Shown here: piece by piece, positions 44,411 to 52,467 of the stretch
Numbering within the stretch: position 1 is the first letter of the stretch
How the letters are laid out: each line of letters begins with the position of its first letter
Translations under genes and position numbers: made by a program
Notes under the pieces: generated by a model
What the model saw: the letters and a program-made list of their open reading frames with translations, nothing else
Database searches by the model: none
What the model was told of the DNA's origin: nothing
NCBI RefSeq assembly: GCF_900187995.1
Contig: NZ_FZNZ01000003.1
Span: 1 to 64,000 of the forward strand
DNA length: 64,000 nucleotides
Direction: 5' to 3'
DNA from: Prevotella jejuni
GTDB lineage: Bacteria; Bacteroidota; Bacteroidia; Bacteroidales; Bacteroidaceae

Positions 44411-45367
44411 ATGAAAATAGGAACAATAGACTTAGGAGAACGCCCTCTATTCTTAGCCCCTATGGAGGACGTAACAGACATAGGTTTTCGCAAGATGTGC
44501 AAGCGCTTCGGTGCAGCTATGGTCTACACGGAGTTCGTTTCGGCTGATGCTGTAATCAGAAACATCAAGTCGACCCTTGCAAAGATAGTCATTGATGATA
44601 GCGAACGACCTGTAGGAATACAGATATATGGCAGGGACGTGGCTTCAATGGTTGAAGCCGCAAAGATCGTTGAACAGGTAAGACCAGACGTAATAGACAT
44701 TAACTTCGGTTGTCCCGTTAAGAAGGTTGCTAACAAGGGGGCTGGTTCTGGTATGCTGAAGAATATCCCCTTGCTACTTGACATCACCCGAGAGGTTGTG
44801 AAAGCAGTTAAGACACCTGTCACAGTAAAGACCCGCTTGGGTTGGGATAACGACAACCTTATTATAACAGAACTGGCAGAACAACTACAAGACTGCGGTA
44901 TTCAGGCATTAACCATCCATGGTCGCACACGTTCACAGATGTACACTGGTGAGGCAGATTGGACCCTCATCGGTGAAGTAAAGAACAATCCACGTATTCA
45001 TATACCAATCATTGGCAACGGCGACGTGACGAGTATCGAACAAGCAAACGAACGCTTCGACCGTTACGGGGTAGACGCAGTGATGATTGGGCGTGCTACC
45101 TTTGGTTGTCCGTGGCTCTTCTATCAAGGAGAGAAACAGTTGACAATAGACGAGAAGATTGACATTCTTGAGGAGATGTTACGTATCAATGTGGAGCGTA
45201 TTGACGAACATCGCGGTATTCTTCACACCCGTAGACACTTAGCATCATCGCCTATCTTCAAAGGAATACCAGACTTTAAGCAGACGCGTATAGCCATGCT
45301 TCGCACAACAAAGATGGCTGAGTTGTTAGCTATCCTTGAGGATTGCAGGGAAAGACTAAGGAGATGA
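44411..45367 (+). CDS. dusB: tRNA-dihydrouridine synthase (DusB-like)
   Basis: A flavoenzyme of 318 residues that reduces uridine in the D-loop of tRNA with NADPH. The TIM barrel begins LFLAPMEDVTDIGFRKMCKR, the catalytic cysteine lies in INFGCPVKKVANKGAGSGML, and FMN-binding GNGDVTS and IGRATFGCPWLF follow. DusB is the best guess among Dus types. A 9-bp repeat starts immediately after its stop codon, followed by a terminator. Confidence 0.93.
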   Translation: MKIGTIDLGERPLFLAPMEDVTDIGFRKMCKRFGAAMVYTEFVSADAVIRNIKSTLAKIVIDDSERPVGIQIYGRDVASMVEAAKIVEQVRPDVIDINFGCPVKKVANKGAGSGMLKNIPLLLDITREVVKAVKTPVTVKTRLGWDNDNLIITELAEQLQDCGIQALTIHGRTRSQMYTGEADWTLIGEVKNNPRIHIPIIGNGDVTSIEQANERFDRYGVDAVMIGRATFGCPWLFYQGEKQLTIDEKIDILEEMLRINVERIDEHRGILHTRRHLASSPIFKGIPDFKQTRIAMLRTTKMAELLAILEDCRERLRR

Positions 45368-45371
45368 TAGT

Positions 45372-45425
45372 TAATAAGGCTTATAGGCCTAATTAGACTA
45401 ATAAGCCTTATAAGCCCTATAAAAC
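45372..45425. repeat. 9-bp tandem repeat, six degenerate units
   Basis: Units such as TAATAAGGC, TTATAGGCC, TAATAAGCC and TTATAAGCC follow each other without gap directly after dusB. A similar 9-bp array with a different sequence lies at 52295-52384. Confidence 0.6.
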
Positions 45426-45429
45426 CCAA

Positions 45430-45461
45430 AAAGGGAAGAAACCACACGGTTTCTTCCCTTT
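45430..45461. terminator. Terminator between dusB and tRNA-Pro
   Basis: AAAGGGAAGAAACC (45430-45443) pairs perfectly with GGTTTCTTCCCTTT (45448-45461), 4-nt loop, A- and T-rich flanks. It can serve both the plus-strand dusB and the minus-strand tRNA. Confidence 0.8.
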
Positions 45462-45466
45462 TTCAG

Positions 45467-45540
45467 TCGGGATGACCAGAGTCGAACTGGCGACCCCTAC
45501 GTCCCGAACGTAGTGCGCTACCAACTGCGCTACATCCCGA
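45467..45540 (-). tRNA. tRNA-Pro (anticodon CGG)
   Basis: The 74-nt minus-strand sequence folds as a cloverleaf. The acceptor arms TCGGGAT and ATCCCGA pair over 7 bp, the D-arm is AGCGCAGTTGGTAGCGC, the anticodon stem CTACG/CGTAG holds loop TTCGGGA (anticodon CGG), and the T-arm has GGTTCGA-type loop sequence (CAGTTCGACTCTG). CCA is not encoded. Confidence 0.95.
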
Positions 45541-45559
45541 TTGCTATGATAAGCAAGTG

Positions 45560-45567
45560 CAAAGATA
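45560..45567 (-). promoter_or_regulatory. tRNA-Pro promoter -7 box
   Basis: The minus strand reads TATCTTTG, 20 bp before the tRNA 5' end. Confidence 0.5.
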
Positions 45568-45616
45568 AGTATTTTTCTGCAACTAATGCAAACAATCTCG
45601 CCCTTTTTACAACCCG

Positions 45617-46945
45617 TTATAACAAGTCTGTCAATTCAAAAAGACGGATTCCATTACTTCCTTTTATCAAGATGTAATGGTCTTCTGGACGGTGAGAAGC
45701 AATCTCAGCCTTGACCTCCTCGACATCATGGAACTTACGGAAAGCAGTCTGTGTCTTACTAAACTCTTCACCAACAAGCCATACGTTACGGATATCAGTA
45801 GCCTTCAATAAGTCAACAACCTTCTGGTGTTCGACTGCAGAAGCATCTCCCAACTCACGCATATCACCAAGAATAGCCATCTTATTATCCACCTCCATCA
45901 GTTGGAAATTGTCTATCGCAGCAGCCATACTGGATGGGTTAGCGTTATAAGCGTCCACGATTAGCTTGTTATGAGCAGTCTCTGTCAGCTGTGAGCGATT
46001 GTTATGAGGAATGTAATTCTCCAATGCGTTGTTTATTTGTTGCGGTGTTACGCCAAAGTGAAGACCAATGGCTATGGCCGCCAACATATTATCTAAGTTG
46101 TAAGAACCTATCAGATGGGTTTGCACATCATAGATGGTAGGAGCTGGCTGGTGGGTATTCAGACTTGATGACTGCCATTCGAAATGTAAGAAAGGAGCAC
46201 AATTAACAACATAGCCCTGCACGTCTGCCGTCTCATCCTGCCCGTATGTGATGACACGATTGAACTCTCGTTGCCCTGCCATCGCCGTCAGGTCGGGGTT
46301 ACTCTCATTGAGGAAGAGCAATCCATCATGAGCTTTAAGGAAGTCATAGAGTTCGCCCTTCGTCTTTTTCACACCTTCAAAACTACCGAAGCCCTGCAGG
46401 TGAGCACGTCCAACATTGGTTATCAAACCACAAGTTGGCTCTACGTAAGTAACGAGTTTCTCGATATCTCCAGGGTGAGAGGCACCCATCTCGATGACAG
46501 CTATCTCATGTTCAGGACGAATACCAAGTAAGGTACGTGGCACGCCAACGTCGTTATTATAATTTGCCTCCGTATGGTGTACGTTGAATTTCTCGGCTAA
46601 CACGGCTGAGATAAGCTCTTTACTCGTTGTCTTACCATTAGTTCCTGTAATACCAATCACAGGGATTGAGAACTGACGACGGTGTTCGCGCGCCAACTCC
46701 TTATAGGTGATTAGGGCGTCGTCGACAAGGATGAAGCGTTCATCACCACCCTTTGCGTACTCTTTTTCATCAACGATAGCATAGCTACAGCCCTTTTCTA
46801 AGGCTGCTTCCGCAAACTTATTACCATCGAATGAAGCTCCCTTCAATGCCACGAAGATACTTCCTTCAGGACAGTTACGACTATCAGTAGTAACGACGGG
46901 ATGCTCTTGGTAAATCTTGTATATCTCCTGTATGTCCATTGCCAT
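45617..46945 (-). CDS. murF: UDP-MurNAc-tripeptide--D-Ala-D-Ala ligase
   Basis: MurF adds the D-Ala-D-Ala made by Ddl to the UDP-MurNAc-tripeptide. Of its 442 residues, the N-terminal part holds SRNCPEGSIFVALKGASFDG, the ATP loop is GITGTNGKTTSKELI, and IVDAYNANPSSMAAA with the ILGDMRELG block are MurF-specific. A -7 box lies 16 bp upstream. A second in-frame ATG two codons down is possible. It lies apart from the usual mur-fts cluster. Confidence 0.95.
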   Translation of the reverse strand: MAMDIQEIYKIYQEHPVVTTDSRNCPEGSIFVALKGASFDGNKFAEAALEKGCSYAIVDEKEYAKGGDERFILVDDALITYKELAREHRRQFSIPVIGITGTNGKTTSKELISAVLAEKFNVHHTEANYNNDVGVPRTLLGIRPEHEIAVIEMGASHPGDIEKLVTYVEPTCGLITNVGRAHLQGFGSFEGVKKTKGELYDFLKAHDGLLFLNESNPDLTAMAGQREFNRVITYGQDETADVQGYVVNCAPFLHFEWQSSSLNTHQPAPTIYDVQTHLIGSYNLDNMLAAIAIGLHFGVTPQQINNALENYIPHNNRSQLTETAHNKLIVDAYNANPSSMAAAIDNFQLMEVDNKMAILGDMRELGDASAVEHQKVVDLLKATDIRNVWLVGEEFSKTQTAFRKFHDVEEVKAEIASHRPEDHYILIKGSNGIRLFELTDLL

Positions 46946-46960
46946 TAGTTTTTCTTACTG

Positions 46961-46968
46961 CAAAGGTA
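46961..46968 (-). promoter_or_regulatory. murF promoter -7 box
   Basis: The minus strand reads TACCTTTG, 15 bp before the start codon. Confidence 0.55.
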
Positions 46969-47132
46969 ATCTAAATGAAAGACAATGCAAAGTATTGTAT
47001 GTCTTTTTTAATGCTTATCTTGCGATTTAAGGTAGGTTTTATAGATGAGAGAACACTATCAAGACGGTTCTTAGAAACCGTCTTTTCTCATTCTGTAATC
47101 GCTTCGCAAACCGCCTCCCAACCATTCTGACC

Positions 47133-47222
47133 GAATTATTTTCATGACAAGAAAGATTTTTTCTCACGTAAATAAATATTTTTTTTCATGACAATAAATA
47201 TTTATTTTCATGAAAAAAATTC
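47133..47222. repeat. TCATGA/AATATT palindromic element, copy 4
   Basis: Starts GAATTATT and ends AATTC; cores TCATGA at 47142, TCACGT at 47164, TCATGA at 47186 and 47208, all 22 bp apart. It sits in the 424-bp gap between murF and the helix-hairpin-helix gene; the rest of the gap shows nothing else. Confidence 0.9.
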
Positions 47223-47369
47223 ACTACGGGTGGTGTTCATTGAACAGAATGAACGTTTCATAAGACTGTGAAGACTTTCTTTTTGACCATTATAACCACT
47301 CATTTCTAACCTTATATAATGTTGTAACAATCTTAAAATCATGTATATATGCTACATGAAAGCACCTAT

Positions 47370-48341
47370 TTAGAACTCAACATAGGGACGTAGGCGTTCG
47401 ATAACATCTGGGGTAAATTCCTTTAACAGGTGGAGTTGTGATAGAGTTGTGAGTTTTCCCTTTAGTCGCCGATAGTCGCAGACCGCCTTTGCACGATAGA
47501 AGTTCATATAAGGATGACGCCTAAGTTGTGAAAGACTTGCCGTATTTAGGTTGATTTTCTCAGTCTTTGGATTGGCGATAGAGAAGTAAGGTAGGGCCTC
47601 TTCTGGGAACCCCTCAATCTCTTGTAACTGTCCCACGGCAACATATCCACCTAATCGTTTACCATAATTGAGGATGGCTCGTGCCCATCCCGACCCTATC
47701 CCTGGTATCTTCTTTAGCTGTGTTGTATCCGCAGTAACGAGGTTGACGTGTTCTCCCGCTCTCAGTTTCACAGGATAACGGAGCGTATCACGCTCGTAAC
47801 CTTTGTAGGGTTGATACGTATTTTGTGCCTTATAAGCTTCGTAAGCGGCATGGGCTGCCTGCTTATTGGCTTCTTTCTGGGCTATATAAGCTTGTACAGA
47901 GGCCAGTGTTGAGGCAGGTTGATAATCGTCGCCTATCGTTATATAAGGTTCTAAAGTACGATATTGCTTACGTGTAAGACCGTAGACTCTGGCAAAGTCC
48001 ATCGGTGAACGATACACTCCTCCTTTAGTTCGATACTTCATGATGTTACGCACTTGATAAGGAGCCAAGCCTAACTGCTGCAACTGTTCGGCCGTGGCTG
48101 TGTTCGGATCAAAGGTGAAGAGGTGGTTACCTTCTGCTGTCACCACTTCAGGAAGCGGTGCTTTATGGGCAAAGGCTACTGACTTCTGATGTGAAAGACT
48201 ATCGTTCTTAACATCCGACGTCGTCTTCGTCTGGTTGCCAACAAGGAGTATTATACCAACACATCCAGCAACGAATAGTAACAACAGGAAGATTACTTTA
48301 CGGTCAGAACGATGGAGATAGAATATAGATTTGAGGTTCAT
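47370..48341 (-). CDS. Helix-hairpin-helix (ComEA-like) membrane-anchored protein
   Basis: One N-terminal membrane helix (about residues 16-36, VIFLLLLFVAGCVGIILLVG) is followed by several helix-hairpin-helix DNA-binding units: TAEQLQQLGLAPYQVRNIM, TTQLKKIPGIGSGWARAILN and NTASLSQLRRHPYMNFYRA. The layout suggests an extracytoplasmic DNA-binding protein like ComEA, which takes up DNA during transformation. That function is inference; no other competence genes are in the window. Confidence 0.8.
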   Translation of the reverse strand: MNLKSIFYLHRSDRKVIFLLLLFVAGCVGIILLVGNQTKTTSDVKNDSLSHQKSVAFAHKAPLPEVVTAEGNHLFTFDPNTATAEQLQQLGLAPYQVRNIMKYRTKGGVYRSPMDFARVYGLTRKQYRTLEPYITIGDDYQPASTLASVQAYIAQKEANKQAAHAAYEAYKAQNTYQPYKGYERDTLRYPVKLRAGEHVNLVTADTTQLKKIPGIGSGWARAILNYGKRLGGYVAVGQLQEIEGFPEEALPYFSIANPKTEKINLNTASLSQLRRHPYMNFYRAKAVCDYRRLKGKLTTLSQLHLLKEFTPDVIERLRPYVEF

Positions 48342-48481
48342 TGGTTGTAAGGTTTAAGTCCCTATAATCCCTCGAGAGCATACGCTTCTGAAGGGTTGAG
48401 GATAGTCATGTAATTATTAAGTACTGATTTAAGATTTTAGGTAGTAGAGAGTAGAAGATTGTGGAATATCTTTTCAACTCT

Positions 48482-48562
48482 TTCCTCCCTCCTCTTCGCC
48501 CGTCGTCCCTACTTAATAACGTCATAAGACGTCGTTCATTTGAGAAGAAGAGGAGGGAGGGA
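48482..48562. terminator. Large hairpin between Na+ symporter and HhH genes
   Basis: TTCCTCCCTCCTCTT (48482-48496) pairs with AAGAGGAGGGAGGGAA (48548-48562 region), with a smaller inner stem ACGTC/GACGT. It probably ends or attenuates the symporter transcript. Confidence 0.5.
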
Positions 48563-48579
48563 AGAGAGTATCTGTTCGT

Positions 48580-49941
48580 TTAGAAGACTCCTAACTGATG
48601 TAGGAAGATGGCCAAAATAGCCAATGGACAGACGAAGCGAATGAGGAAATAATACACTCCAAAGAAGGTTCCACGTATCGTTCCCCAGTTAGTAAACTCG
48701 TCTTTCACCAACTTCTTTGGTACATACCACCCTATGAACAGACAGGTAAGGAGTCCGCCTACAGGCAAGAATATCTGTCCTGTGACAAAGTCGAAGACGT
48801 CGAAGAGGTCGACACCAGCTATCTTCAAGAAGTTCCAATCGCCCAATGACAAAGAACAAACAGCCCCTATCAGCAAACAACCCACCGTAACAATCATTGC
48901 AGCACGTGGTCGGCTGATGTGTAACTCCTCTTGGAAGAAAGCCGTGCTCACCTCGTGTAAGGAGATTAACGACGTCAAAGCTGCCATAGAAAGGAGTAGA
49001 TAGAATGCGAACGAGATAACATATCCGATGATAGGCATACCCGAGAAGGCCTGTTCGAAGACGTTTGGCAAGGTGATAAAGATAAGAGAAGGACCACTGT
49101 CAGGGTTGATTCCTACCGAAAAAGCTGCTGGGAAGATCATCAGACCAGCAAGAATAGCCACGATGGTATCAATCAATCCAATCTGAACAGCTGAGTTTAA
49201 GAGGTTCGTATGACGACTATAATAAGAGGCGTAAGTACAGATACACCCCATAGCAATGCTCATCGAATAGAAAGACTGACCTAACGCACCAAGGAAAACA
49301 TCGCCTGTTACCTTACTAAAGTCTGGCTTCAACAGAAATTCCACACCTTTGCTTGCCCCTGGAAGAAGGCAAGAAGCAATGACAATAGCAACTAACAACA
49401 CGAAGAGGGCAGGCATCATAATCTTTGAAGCACGTTCGATACCGTTCCTAACACCATGAATAATAATGTAGTGGGTGAAGAACAGAATAGCAGCTGTCCA
49501 TAAGATTGGCTTCCAAGGATTGGTGGAGAAGTCTGAAAAATAGGATTGGAAATAAGCTGGTGAACCGTGTAAATGATTCATCACAGAGGCAAAACCATAT
49601 TGCAAACACCATCCTGACACCACAGCATAATAGCCTGTAATCAAGAAGCCAGTGAGCACTCCCAAGTAACCCACCCACTTCCAAGCAGTGCCATTAGACA
49701 CTTTCGTGTAGGCACGGGCCGTATTAGAAGCAGCATGACGACCAATGATAAACTCGCTTATCATACACGGTAAGCCTAATAACAAGATACAACCAATATA
49801 AATAAGAATGAAGGCTGCACCACCATTCTGACCTGTCATGTATGGGAAACGCCATACGTTCCCTAAACCAACAGCTCCTCCTGCTGTGGCAAGTATCATC
49901 CCAAGTTTGCTTCCAAACTTTGCTCTTTTATGTTCACCCAT
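48580..49941 (-). CDS. Sodium-dependent transporter, NSS/SNF family
   Basis: The 453-residue protein has 11-12 membrane helices. The first helix carries the sodium/substrate signature GMILATAGGAVGLGNVWRFP, then YMTGQNGGAAFILIY. LeuT and bacterial amino-acid symporters of this family import amino acids with Na+. The exact substrate cannot be read from sequence. It has its own -7 box and is divergent from the VanZ-like gene. Confidence 0.92.
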   Translation of the reverse strand: MGEHKRAKFGSKLGMILATAGGAVGLGNVWRFPYMTGQNGGAAFILIYIGCILLLGLPCMISEFIIGRHAASNTARAYTKVSNGTAWKWVGYLGVLTGFLITGYYAVVSGWCLQYGFASVMNHLHGSPAYFQSYFSDFSTNPWKPILWTAAILFFTHYIIIHGVRNGIERASKIMMPALFVLLVAIVIASCLLPGASKGVEFLLKPDFSKVTGDVFLGALGQSFYSMSIAMGCICTYASYYSRHTNLLNSAVQIGLIDTIVAILAGLMIFPAAFSVGINPDSGPSLIFITLPNVFEQAFSGMPIIGYVISFAFYLLLSMAALTSLISLHEVSTAFFQEELHISRPRAAMIVTVGCLLIGAVCSLSLGDWNFLKIAGVDLFDVFDFVTGQIFLPVGGLLTCLFIGWYVPKKLVKDEFTNWGTIRGTFFGVYYFLIRFVCPLAILAIFLHQLGVF

Positions 49942-49965
49942 ATAGATTTAACTTGAATACATGTG

Positions 49966-49973
49966 CAAATATA
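49966..49973 (-). promoter_or_regulatory. NSS transporter promoter -7 box
   Basis: The minus strand reads TATATTTG, 24 bp before the start codon. Confidence 0.5.
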
Positions 49974-49985
49974 CGAAAAAATATC

Positions 49986-49993
49986 TACCTTTG
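49986..49993 (+). promoter_or_regulatory. VanZ-like gene promoter -7 box
   Basis: TACCTTTG, 20 bp before the ATG at 50014; it excludes the longer ORF start at 49963. Confidence 0.55.
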
Positions 49994-50013
49994 TATCAGA
50001 TTCAAAGTTAATT

Positions 50014-50406
50014 ATGCATTTATTACATCATATCCTCACAAAGTATCCATGTAGTTGCATCATCGTTATTGCTACTTGGGTGTTATGCTTTATACCTATT
50101 CCAGAGACGCCACTGAGCGATATTAGATTTATTGATAAGTGGACACATAGTGTCATCTACTTGGTCTTAGGAGTAAGTATATGCCTTGAATACATACGCA
50201 CAACCAAGCATCCAAGCCCCTCCTTCATTGTTGGCTGGGCCTGGCTTGTACCTCTTTTGATGGGTGGACTCATAGAGATTCTTCAGTCTTACTGCACGAA
50301 TGGCAATCGAAGTGGCGAATGGCTTGACTTCTTTGCAGACTCCTTAGGCTCCACAATAGCCCTCATCATCGGTATTCTTCTGGTACGATATCGCACCAAA
50401 GCTTGA
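50014..50406 (+). CDS. VanZ-like family membrane protein
   Basis: The 130-residue protein has four membrane helices and the VanZ-like pattern: FIDKWTHSVIYLVLG near helix 2, GLIEILQSYC, then GRSGEWLDFFADSLGSTIAL (NRxGEWxDxxAN-like). VanZ gives low teicoplanin resistance in enterococci; related chromosomal proteins are of unknown function. Its 3' end overlaps the CYTH gene tail-to-tail by 41 bp. Confidence 0.82.
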   Translation: MHLLHHILTKYPCSCIIVIATWVLCFIPIPETPLSDIRFIDKWTHSVIYLVLGVSICLEYIRTTKHPSPSFIVGWAWLVPLLMGGLIEILQSYCTNGNRSGEWLDFFADSLGSTIALIIGILLVRYRTKA

Positions 50407-50863
50407 ATGGGTTGCGACGCATCTGGGAGTTATAGAAATGACGATCGCCCGTTACCTCTAAGCCAAGGAAGTCTGGTTTAGCAAAGGCTTCATCCTCACT
50501 TCCTAACTCAACCTCGGCTAAGACGAGTCCTTCATTGTCCCCATGAAACTCGTCAACCTCGAAGGTGTGACCCTCAAAAGGGACAAGGTAACGGTGCTTA
50601 TCAATAACTCCAGGCTCGCACAACAGCATTAACTGCTGTGCTTCCTCAAGTGAAATCACTCTCTCAAACTCGTAACGTGACAAGCCGCCATTGCTTGATG
50701 GACCTTTAATCGTTAGGTATCCTTTATCGTCTCGGATACGTACACGAACGGTGTTAACGGCTGCGAAATATCCTTGTTGTATATGACTACAACTGCTGGC
50801 AAGCCTTTTCCAATCCCTATCTTTACGTACTAAGAACTTCCTTTCAATCTCTAATCCACTCAT
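50366..50863 (-). CDS. CYTH-domain (inorganic triphosphatase-like) protein
   Basis: The 165-residue protein begins with the CYTH signature GLEIERKFLV (ExExK). Further acidic and basic residues of the tunnel fold follow: TVRVRIRDDKGYLTIKG, RYEFERVIS and LAEVELGSEDE. The family binds triphosphate groups; bacterial members often hydrolyse inorganic triphosphate. It may be cotranscribed with prfB and the small membrane protein upstream. Confidence 0.9.
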   Translation of the reverse strand: MSGLEIERKFLVRKDRDWKRLASSCSHIQQGYFAAVNTVRVRIRDDKGYLTIKGPSSNGGLSRYEFERVISLEEAQQLMLLCEPGVIDKHRYLVPFEGHTFEVDEFHGDNEGLVLAEVELGSEDEAFAKPDFLGLEVTGDRHFYNSQMRRNPFKLWCDIVPEEYR

Positions 50864-50940
50864 AAGAAACGTTGTTATGATAAGTATCTACCGTCTTATT
50901 TTATAGATGTGTTCGTCGTCTCATTGCCTATCTATGGCCT

Positions 50941-51081
50941 TTAAGACATATAGGAAGCAATGACAATGGTCAAAACACCTAAGGCTACCAATATCAATGC
51001 AAGCCATCCAATAACACGGTTAGCATACTTCTCTTGTTTAAGTTCACGCTCTTTGCGATTATATTTACTTCTTTCACTCAT
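50941..51081 (-). CDS. 46-residue membrane protein
   Basis: Read directly on the minus strand: MSERSKYNRKERELKQEKYA, then NRVIGWLALILVALGVLTIV and IASYMS. A basic, charged cytoplasmic N-terminus of about 22 residues is followed by one clean membrane helix. It starts 56 bp after prfB and precedes the CYTH gene by 77 bp on the same strand. No family is recognised; real coding is inferred from the sensible start, the amphipathic-plus-TM design and position. Confidence 0.65.
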   Translation of the reverse strand: MSERSKYNRKERELKQEKYANRVIGWLALILVALGVLTIVIASYMS

Positions 51082-51137
51082 AGTTATATTACTTAAAAAG
51101 GTTATTAAATCATTCTGTTTAAATCAAAGAGAAGCAA

Positions 51138-52253
51138 TTACTCCTCCACAGGGAACTCCATCAAATAAGCCTTAATGAAATCATCTATCTTACCATTCAT
51201 CACCCCGTCGACATCAGAGGTCTGATAGTTCGTGCGGTGATCTTTAACACGTCGGTCATCAAAGACGTAACTCCTTATCTGACTTCCCCATTCTATCTTC
51301 TTCTTACCAGCCTCTATTTTAGCCTGCTCCTCCATCCTCTTCTTCATAGCACGGTCGTATAACTGTGACTTCAAAAGCTGCATAGCCTTCGCACGGTTCT
51401 TTGGCTGGTCGCGAGTCTCAGTATTTTCGATAAGGATCTCTTCCTGTTCTCCAGTGTCAGGGTCCTCATATTGATAGCGCAAACGAACTCCCGACTCCAC
51501 CTTGTTGACGTTCTGTCCACCCGCACCACTCGACCGGAAAGTATCCCAACTAACACGAGCTGGGTCGACAAAGACCTCGATTGTGTCATCAACCAACGGT
51601 GTTACGAACACGCTGGCAAAGCTTGTCATACGCTTACCTTGGGCATTAAAGGGGCTAACACGTACCAATCGGTGTACACCATTCTCACTTTTCAGGTATC
51701 CGTAGGCGTATTCTCCACCCTCGAACTTCATTGTCACGCTCTTAATACCAGCTTCATCGCCCTCTTGAATATCAGAGATAGTCACCTTATAGCCCTGTGC
51801 CTCGCCCCAACGCATATACATACGCATCAGCATAGAAGCCCAGTCTTGACTCTCCGTACCGCCTGCTCCAGAGTTAATCTTCATCACACACTCCATCGGA
51901 TCTTCCTCTTGTCGAAGCATGTTCTTTAACTCTAAGCTCTCAATTAATCGAAGTGCTTTATCGTAGGCAGCGTCAACCTCCTCTTCAGACACAAGTTCAT
52001 CCTTATAGAAGTCGTATGCTAATTGCACCTCATCAGCCAACGCCCGCACCTTATCATAGTCTTTCACCCACTTCTCAATGTCCTTTACTTTCTTCATCTG
52101 CAGCTGTGCTCTGCTTGGATCATCCCAAAAGTCAGGTGCTTGTGTACGGAGTTGTTCCTCCTCAAACTCTATTCTCTTCTTATCAATATCAAGATAACGG
52201 TGTAACGCTTCAGTGCGTTCTTGTATATCTTTAAGCTGGTCTGCTGTTATCAT
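51138..52253 (-). CDS. prfB: Peptide chain release factor 2
   Basis: RF2 ends translation at UGA and UAA. The 371-residue protein has the stop-recognition tripeptide SPF (RVSPFNAQGKR) and the catalytic GGQ in SSGAGGQNVNKVESGVRL. The early segment reads LHRYLDIDKKR in one open frame (TAT CTT GAT). Most bacteria have an in-frame UGA here that needs a +1 frameshift for autoregulation; it is absent, so that control is lost. Confidence 0.97.
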   Translation of the reverse strand: MITADQLKDIQERTEALHRYLDIDKKRIEFEEEQLRTQAPDFWDDPSRAQLQMKKVKDIEKWVKDYDKVRALADEVQLAYDFYKDELVSEEEVDAAYDKALRLIESLELKNMLRQEEDPMECVMKINSGAGGTESQDWASMLMRMYMRWGEAQGYKVTISDIQEGDEAGIKSVTMKFEGGEYAYGYLKSENGVHRLVRVSPFNAQGKRMTSFASVFVTPLVDDTIEVFVDPARVSWDTFRSSGAGGQNVNKVESGVRLRYQYEDPDTGEQEEILIENTETRDQPKNRAKAMQLLKSQLYDRAMKKRMEEQAKIEAGKKKIEWGSQIRSYVFDDRRVKDHRTNYQTSDVDGVMNGKIDDFIKAYLMEFPVEE

Positions 52254-52292
52254 CTTTATTCTTTTATCGTTGTTAGAGGCTTAGGGAGCTGG

Positions 52293-52322
52293 CAAAACTA
52301 ATAAGTTTAGCAGGACTTGCAA
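52293..52322 (-). promoter_or_regulatory. prfB promoter
   Basis: Minus strand -33 TTG (52320-52322), 19-bp spacer and -7 TAGTTTTG (52293-52300). It lies inside a 9-bp repeat array. Confidence 0.55.
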
Positions 52323-52384
52323 TACTTGTAGAACTAGTAAGACTAGTAACGCTCGTAAGGCTCGTAAGGCTCGTAAAGCAAGCA
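52295..52384. repeat. 9-bp tandem repeat, about ten units, overlapping the prfB promoter
   Basis: Consecutive units include GAACTAGTA, AGACTAGTA, ACGCTCGTA and two AGGCTCGTA. Units become degenerate at both ends. Downstream (52400-52465) is CAACCCATCAAC-type low complexity. Confidence 0.65.
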
Positions 52385-52467
52385 AAACACTGCCTAATTC
52401 ATCTTAACAATTAACCCATCAACCTGCCAACCCATCAACTCGTCAACCCATCAACTCATTTACTTCC

